Shown: in pieces, positions 42,801 through 51,800 of the stretch | How positions within the stretch are numbered: the stretch's first letter is position 1 | Layout: each line of letters starts with the position of its first letter | From: Dysidea avara | Taxonomy: Eukaryota; Porifera; Demospongiae; Dictyoceratida; Dysideidae | Reading direction: 5' to 3' | Assembly: GCF_963678975.1 (NCBI RefSeq) | Contig: NC_089285.1 | Location: 3,446,531-3,510,530 of the forward strand | Length of the DNA: 64,000 bases | Made by a program: the position numbers and the translations under genes | The notes under the pieces: generated by a model | Seen by the model: the letters and a program-made list of their open reading frames with translations, nothing else | The model's database searches: none | Told to the model about the DNA's origin: nothing

Positions 42801-45800
42801 CTACATGATGATTTCTTTGTAACTGAACTCCCTACAAGGTAACTTCTTCTAGCTGATCTCTCTACAGGGTGACTTGTGTGTAGCTGATCTCTATACAGGT
42901 TTCTTGTTTCTAGCTGATCTCTTGAATTCTCTTCAGGGTGGCTGCTCTATTAGGATGACTGCTCTATTAGAGTATCTCGATCTCGCACTTGCTGCACCAA
43001 GTTGGATTTCGTGTTATAACTCCGTGGCTTTAAGTCTGATTCTTCTACACCATTTATGAGCCTTTCTAAGATGATTACTCCATCTGTACAACGATTTTCA
43101 AAGCATTACCCCAAGCGGTTTATCTGGTAGGCGTGGCAAGCAGTCGTTTTTTTATTAGCTAATCTCGATTGCGTAATTGTTACACACTGTTGGGTTTTTC
43201 GTTGTATCTTCCTGTTTTTTAGCTCGATTTCTTTCAAACCACAAAAGGTTTGAGGTTCAATAGTTAACCTATTCACCCACCGATTTTCAGCTTCTTCCCA
43301 TACGCGGTTTACCCTGTAGGCGTGACAACATATTGGTGTTATTTTTCGTGAATAATGGCTCATAACTCTTTGCCTATTTATCGTATATTCCAGCCAAAGT
43401 TAGTACAGAGATGCGCCTTTATATCCCCCTTCTGTGTGCCAAATTTCAAGGCAATCGGATGTGGCGTTCGCGTTTTATAGCAGTTTTTGTAAGTGTGCGA
43501 CAAGAAAAAGAAAAATAAGAAGAAAAAAAAACGAAGGAACTGAGCCAATTTTTGAAGTCGCATGTCTCGGGAACGCGTGAAGCGATTTCGCTCAAATTTG
43601 GAATGTGGAGTACTGCAGTTGGAGGGCATATCCACAGCAAAAATCGTCTTGTTTCATCAAGGAAGCACAGAGCTACGGAGGTGCGAAAATTGCGTTTTCT
43701 TTCTTCCTGTCAATATACTCACGGGTGTTACGCGCCGGCTACTTGGGCCGCACGACACACTACCGTGTGTCTTGATGTGAAACTACAAAAATTCTGCTGC
43801 ACATATAGCTAATATAATTGTCATGATTTAATTAACAGTCCACCAATGTGGTTACTAAATAAATAATTTATGATTTTTTCCCATCATCATAATACAGTAT
43901 GGTAGTACCAAAAGTACATATTACAATAAAGGTTATAATTTCTAATCCAAAACAGCCAAGCTGTAAAAAAACAGTGCGGCCCTCAAAAAGGCTATGGTGA
44001 AAAAAGATGTGAAATCCAAGGTGGCGGCCAAGAAATGGCTGTGATGGTAGATTAATGGTAAAAATTTTAATAACGACAATTCAGGTGAATTTTTATTTAG
44101 TTTATTTTTTTTATTTTTTTTAACTGCTTTTTAATGCAGGCAAGGCCTGCATTAATGGTCTGTGGGCAACTGGTGCCCACAGCCAGAAAAAGTATACGTA
44201 CAACTTACATTTACAATTGAATGTATAAAATTACAATCAAATTAAGTTAGCTGGCTAAGGTTATTACATACATTTACATTTGGTATATAGTTGAACTATC
44301 CTATAATTTTAGAACTTACATGTGTATTTAATAATAATAAACTTACTTATATAGCTAAGTACTTATTTTAAGAGAGAGCAAGAAGAAAAAAAAAAAGATT
44401 AATTACTGCTGAAGTTTGGTGGGCGAGGAGACTTGGAGCAGGTACTACAAGGGCAAACAAAGTGCATACTGTGGGGATTGTCAGAGTTAAAATTGTTTGT
44501 AAAATGCTGCCAGAAGATCTTGAGTAACTGTGATTTAATGGTGGGAAAAGGTTGATTTAAGTCAAGTACTGGTAGACTGTTGTAGGTTCTTGGTAATCTG
44601 TTAAAGTAGAAGTTACTTTGTTTGTTGGTTGATGTAAAATTGTGTTGAAGCTTGTTACTGGTGGAGGATCTGGTAGGATTGCGGCAAAAGTTGACATAGT
44701 TACTGATATTGAAATGATTAGATGGATGCTGGATTGATTTTACGAAGAAGAGTATGTCATAAAGATCATTTTGTGCCGCCTGGTCTTGGCAAAAAATTCA
44801 CCTAAATTGCCGTTATTAAAACTTTTACCATTAATCTACCATCACAGCCATTTCTTGGCCGCCACCTTGGATTTCACATCTTTTTTCACCATAGCCTTTT
44901 TGAGGGCCGCACTGTTTTTTTACAGCTTGGCTGTTTTGGATTAGATTTCATTTCTTTTTGTATTTCTATACCCCAAAGCCGGCCATAGCGGCTTTAGGAC
45001 TTTTTTAACCTGTCTTTTTTTCTTTACCACAGGAAGAAGAAAAGATGAAGCAGATGTACTTTAAATATTTCTGATTTTATCAGTAAATGTACAAATTATA
45101 TATATATAATACATATATTTATTACAGAACTCTCCATGGTGGTTTCTTTGTAACTGAACACTCTACAAGGTGACTTCTTCTTGCTGCTCTCTCTACAGGG
45201 TGAATTGTTTGTAGCTGAATAATCTACAAGGTAACTTTTTCTAGCTGATCTCTCTATAGGGTGATTTGTTTGTAGCTGAACTATCTACAAGGTAACTTCT
45301 TCTAGATGATCTCTCTACAGGGTGATTTGTTTGTAGCTGAATTCTGTGCAGGTGATTTGTTTGCAGCTGAGCTCTTTACAGAATGGTCTCTTTGTAGCTG
45401 AACTCTCTACAAGGTAACTTATTCTAACTGGTCTTTCTACAGGGCAATTTGTTTGTGGCTGAATTTTCTACAGGGTGATTTCTTTGAAGCTGAACTCTCT
45501 ACATGGTGGTTTCTTTGTAACTGAACTCTCTACAAGGTAATTTCTTCTAGCTGATCTCTCTACAGGGAGATTTGTTTGTAGCTGAACTCTCTACAGGTGA
45601 TTGTTTGCAGCTGAACTCTCTACATGATGGTTTCTTTGTAGCTGAACTCTCTACATGATGGTTCTTTGTAGCTGAACTCTCTACAAGGTGACTCCTTCTA
45701 GCTGATCTTTCTACAGGGTGATTTGTTTGTAGCTGAACTCTCTACAAGGAAACTTCTTCTAGCTAATCTCTCTACAGAGAGATTTGTTTGTAGCAAAACT

Positions 45801-48800
45801 CTCTACAGGGTGATTTGTTTGCAGCTGAACTCTCTACATGATGGTTTCTTTGTAGCTGAACTCTCCACAAGGTAATTTCTTCTAGCTGATCTCTCTACAG
45901 GGAGATTTGTTTGTAGCTGAACTCTCTACAGGTGATTTGTTTGCAGCTGAACTCTCTACATGATGGTTTCTTTGTAGCTGAACTCTCTACAAGGTAACTT
46001 CTTCTAGCTGATCTTTCTACTAGGTGATTTGTTTGTAGCTGAACTCTCTACAAGGAAACTTCTTCTAGCTGATCTCTCTACAGGGAAATTTGTTTGTAGC
46101 TGAACTCTCTACAAGTGATATGTTTGCAGCTGAACTCTCTACATGATGGTTTCTTTATAGCTGAACTCTCCACAAGGTAACTTCTTTTAGCTGATATTCT
46201 AGCTGATCTCTCTACAGGGAGATTTGTTTGTAGCCAAACTCTCTATAGGTGATTTCTTTGCAGCTGAACTCTCTACATGGTGGTTTCTTTGTAGCTGAAC
46301 TCTCTACAAGGTAATTTCTTCTAGCTGATCTCTCTACAGGGAGTTTTGTTTGTAGCTGAACTCTCTACAGGTAATTTGTTTGCAGCTGAACTCTCTACAT
46401 GATGGTTTCCTTGTAGCTGAACTCTCTACAAGGTAATTTCTTCTAGCTGATCTCTCTACAGGGAGATTTGTTTGTAGCTGAACTCTCTACAGGTGATTTG
46501 TTTGCAGCTGAACTCTCTACATGATGGTTTCTTTGGAGCTGAACTCTCTACAAGGTAACTTCTTCTAGCTGATCTTTCTACTGGGTGATTTGTTTGTAGC
46601 TGAACTCTCTACAAGGAAACTTCTTCTAGCTGATCTCTCTACAAAGAGATTTGTTTGTAGCCAAACTCTCTACAGGTGATTTCTTTGCAGCTGAACTCTC
46701 TACATGGTGGTTTCTTTGTAGCTGAACTCTCTACAAGGAAACTTCTTCTAGCTGATCTCTCTACAGGGAGATTTGTTTGTAGCTGAACTCTCTACATGAT
46801 GGTTTCTTTGTAGCTGAACTATCTACAAGGTAATTTCTTCTATTGATCTCTCTACAGGGCGATTTTTTTGTAACTTAACTCTCTACATGGTAGTTTCTTT
46901 GTAGCTGAACTCTACAAGGTGATTTCTTCTAGCTGAACTATCTCTTTCCATAGTTGCATGAACTCCCTACAAGGTAACTTCTTTTAGCTGATCTCTCTAC
47001 AGGGTGAATTGTTTGTAGCTGATCTCTCTACAGGGTAACTTGTTTGTAGCTGATCTCTATACAGGTTACTTGTTTCTTGCTGATCTCTTGAATTCTCTTC
47101 AGGGTGACTGCTCTCTTAGGGTGACTGCTCTATTAGAGTATCTCGATCTCGCACTTGCTGCACCAAGTTGGATTTCGTGTTATAACTCCGTGGCTTTAAG
47201 TCTGATTCTTCTACGCCATTGAAGAGCCTTTCTAAGATGATTGCTCCATCTATACAGCGATTTTCAAAGCATTACCCCTAGCGGTTTATCTGGTAGGCGT
47301 GGCAAGTAGTAGTTTTTTATTAGCTAATCTCAATTGCGTAATTGTTACACACTGTTGGTTTTTTCGTGGTATCTTCCTGGTTTTTAGCTCGATTTCTTTC
47401 AAACCACAAAAGGTTTGAGGTTCAATAGTTAACCTATTCACCCACCGATTTTCAGCTTCTTCCCATACGCGGTTTACCCTGTAGGCGTGACAACATATTG
47501 GTGTTATTTTTCGTGAATAATCGCTCATAACTCTTTTGCTGTTTATCGTATTTCAGCCAAAGTTGGTACAGTGATGCGCCTTTATAGCCCCCTTCAGTGT
47601 GCCAAATTTCAAGGTAATCGGATATTGCGTTCGCGTTTTATAGTAGTTTTTGTAAGTGTGCGAAAAGAGGAAGAAAAATAAGAAGAAAAAAAAAACCAAG
47701 AAACTAAGCCAATTTTTGAAGTCGCATATCTCGGGAACGCTTGAAGCGATTTCGCTCAAAGTTGGACTGTGGAGTGCTGAAGGTGGAGGGAATGTCCACA
47801 GCAAAAATCGTCTTGTTTCATCAAGGCATCACAGAACTACAAAGGTGCAAAAATTGCGTTTTCTTTCTTCCTGTCAATATACTCACGAGTGTTGCGCACC
47901 GGCTTCTTGGGCCGCACGACACACTACCGTGTGTCTTGATTATTATTATTATGAACTTTGGTAGTATACTGTACATGCATGTTGGTAGGCATCACAAAAC
48001 TTTGCAAGCTCCTATTGACCAAACACCATGTAGCCTCACCGGCAATCCTTTGAGTTTCATGGTGCTTTTACGGTATTGGTTAGGAACAATCAAGCCCAAA
48101 AAGTGCCTTCAGGGTGAAAATAGTTCCAAAACATAGCTACGTTCTTTTTTTTTTAATTTAGAGGAAATTTCTTTTAGATAATTACTTTTATGACTATAGA
48201 TTTATGTAAATGTAATAATTATATTCATAGTTAATTTTTGTTCATTGCATCTAATTTATGTATGTATATGTATGTAATTGAATGGGTGTACAGGCTTCTA
48301 AGCCTCAACCCAAATCACATCATAATCATAATCACATCATAATCATTAAATTGACTAACTGACTGAATGATGTACTAACTAACTCCCTGATGCCTTCAAA
48401 CAAGAACTCAATGACAACTAAGGTTTCAGACATAATTTTTTCACTGTTAGACATTGATTCATCCCATCAAGTCACTCTTGGCATGGCACACACACAGTAC
48501 ATGCAATGCATGCATCATGGATTTATGTTTGTTTCCAGTTCTTTTTGCTCAAAGTATCAATTATTAGTGGTAGCACACGTACACCCATGGCTTTATGTTG
48601 CTTATTACATAAGAAATCACTGTATTTTCTGCACCTTGTCTTCAACAGTTTAAGTAAGCAAATTGGTTGGATAGGCTCAGGGTTGTGTAATGGGCAGAAT
48701 ATATATAATTGTACTTAAAAATATAATCGAAAGTACGTGAAACAACCTCATTGCTATTGTGTATGGGTGCATGATTCCGACAATGGTTACTACACTGTGT

Positions 48801-51800
48801 ATTACACAGCAGTTAGTACTGATAGGGTGTGTAGCAAGACAGCTGCTGGATCACTGGATTATAGTATTATTGATGAAGACAGAACATACATACTTGATGG
48901 ATACACTATACCATGTGAAGGAGTTGTTAATGCTTGGGAGTTCTGTTATCAAGTAGAAGGTGAATCACCAGTGACATTTTATCCTGGTCTTTGGAGACTC
49001 ACTAGCAGCAGTGGTTTTATATTGATCACAAGGCGGTATTCACTAATTCAGTCAAACAATATCACATTTAGTCCTACTGGAAATATACTTTCATGCCAGA
49101 TGTTCAACTTGTCAGAAACAGAACAATTCACAGCACCAGAAGGTTCTGTTGTGGGGTTATATTCCAATAAAGGATCACCACGACCACTTCTGTTATTTAC
49201 TAATAATGATAATGACATCACTTATCAAGTCAGTGGTAACCAAACAAGTGTTACTGGTAACTTTAATAATGATGTCAACTACAACATTGCTATCAAAGTG
49301 TATATCGGTAAGTATAGACTGTTGTCTGTTTAATTCGAACTCATCTATTTTCAGACTATTTATATTACAAATAGCACATATTACGATAGCTTCACTAATC
49401 TTAATTTGCTCCTTTAAAATACATTTGTATATGAGGAAAATTTATGATCGTACATAATTGAACAGTGAGTATTTATTTGTCTGCACTGATTCACACAAGC
49501 ACCTTAAATATTGTCAGACCAGCATCAATCTCTCAGCAAGAATCTGCTGGGAAATGTTTGTGCATGGCATAGTGTGCACCAGTCATTAAATATTCTTGTT
49601 GTGCATGTGTCCCTTTCTTGAAATACCAGAAATGGAAAGTGTACCCACAATACAGAGTTTGATACTTACTAGACACGTTTTAGTCATGATTAACCATACT
49701 CTCTCTGTTTTATAGGGAGCTTCAGTGCTTATAGGTATCCAATCAACAGTTATTTAAGGTTCTGTTAGCCAAATGCCAAATGACTGTTCTTTTTGAGTAC
49801 TTGAGGTCACATACATAACATTAAATTTGAAACTTCTTTTCTTATTGATGTATTTTGGTTATGAGATCCTCAGGAATTATATTATCCAGAACGGGCTGGT
49901 TGTTCTACGAGGTCATGCAACCACCATATTAATGATGTCAAAGCTTTTAAATTCAACAAATTAATAGTAATGATTGGATACACAGAATGATTAAAGTTTC
50001 TTGCTGCTATATAGGAACTGCTATTGCAAAATTTCCACCCTCTACTATGGTGATGCCTACTATTACTGCCGAAACAACCAGTGACTTAATGATGTCAACC
50101 ACCATTAGGCCATACCTATTTGAAAAGTTGTTGCTCGGACCCGACCGACCCTCTTTTTATAAAAGACAAAAAAAAAAAAAAAAAAAAAATTCACATGATT
50201 AACAATCACGTGATGTTGGTGGACTTATAGCCGAAATGGCAGCTAATGCGTGGTTATCTGTTATAGCGAAGAAAGGAGCTGTTGTTGTGTACCCTCGTAC
50301 AATACATTGTCAACAATGGAATGACACATTTGGAATGGTTTTTTTTAAACATGATCATTTTTTTTTGTTTTTTTCCGACCTACCGACCCTAACTTTTCCT
50401 TAAAAAATCCGAGCAACAATTTTTCAAATAGGTATGGCCTTATTGTTCTTCCTCCTACTACCATTTTAACAGATGTGGCAAGCAGCAGTTCAGCATCATC
50501 CGCCGTCCCTGTAACTACTTTTAGTAGTATGTCTCCATCAAGTGTAATGAATACTCCATCCACTACTATGGAATCCTCTGCCACTAATAGTACTCAGTCA
50601 GAAAGTCCCACTATTACAGCTGCATCATCACTTGTCGTTACAGCACATATCTCTGCTATACCTGTCAGATCACTATCCCCTAGTGTCACTGAAGGAATTG
50701 CTGCAGTTATTACAACTACTCCAAGAGTTCCCAGTGGTGCTGGAACTGGTGATGGTAGTTCATCCTCATCTAGTGTGGGTGGAGTGATTGCTGGCTGTGT
50801 TGTGAGTACTCTGGTCTGTGCTGCTATTGTATCGGTGGTCATATTCGTACTGTGGTATCGGAAGAGAAGAAAGAACTATGCTACTCAAGGTAATTACTAC
50901 TGTGTGATGTAACAATGTCCCCACTACATGTGTATGTAATATAAGAGATAGTTGAATTTATGACATGACAGTAAATTGTAATGATCTTTAATTGAATCTA
51001 ATGGGGTGATGTGTCCCTGTTACAAATGACACATATAGCGAAGTGAAATGCTTGCTATATATTAAAATACGTTAAACTGTTGCACTTAAATTTCATAAAA
51101 TTGTTTTTATTTCTTCACATTTTGCTAGCTATCAACGAAGTAGTACATTAATATGGGCAAGGGATTTCTAATAGCAGTACAGAAACTGTGAGTTTACTGT
51201 TGCATGGGTCTGCCAGTTGCTGTAAGACTTCACTCATTTAATGGTTCAAAATATAGCAGATTACCATAGTTCACGTATGAAATATAATAGTAAAACTGAT
51301 TTATATATTATACACATTAATCAGTCCACTCTATATTCTCCAGACATTAAGTAATTATATATTTCATTTTCATATTAATATATAAATCCAGAAATAGCTA
51401 CAGTATATTGTAATGAATGATGTAGTGATATTATTCAGTTTGTAATTTGCTATACACAGTTCACTATCATTCTTCACCCTCACTTGACAAGCCAGTGGAT
51501 ATTAAAGAATTCAGTGATCATCGGTATTCTAGTGCACCTGGAACTATAAAGGTATAGCTACAGTTATCCTTATCTGTAATTATTGCATGTGTCTGATATT
51601 GAGATCGCACATATATATATAGTAACTATATATTTTGATATATAGTAACTATATATTTGGGTGCACTGTGTCTAATTACAATATTGTAAGTTTCTGTAAT
51701 GAAATTTGTAGCCAGCTGACTACGAAACTGCTGAGAATCACTATTCAAGTGTCGATTATACTCCTGGCAATAAGAATAATGAAGCATTACCTTATATGGA

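Noticed and set aside
43106-43635. Several 60-130 codon frames in both repeat bodies (also 47286-48136)
   Set aside because: Frames exist on both strands, differ between the two copies and show no domain; CpG-rich, stop-poor repeat sequence explains them.
42001-47100. CRISPR-like regular repeats
   Set aside because: Units are contiguous ~30-bp minisatellite monomers without unique spacers, in an animal intron.
49149-49457. 102-codon alternative frame across the end of the C ectodomain exon
   Set aside because: Out of frame with the conserved domain; reads into the intron.
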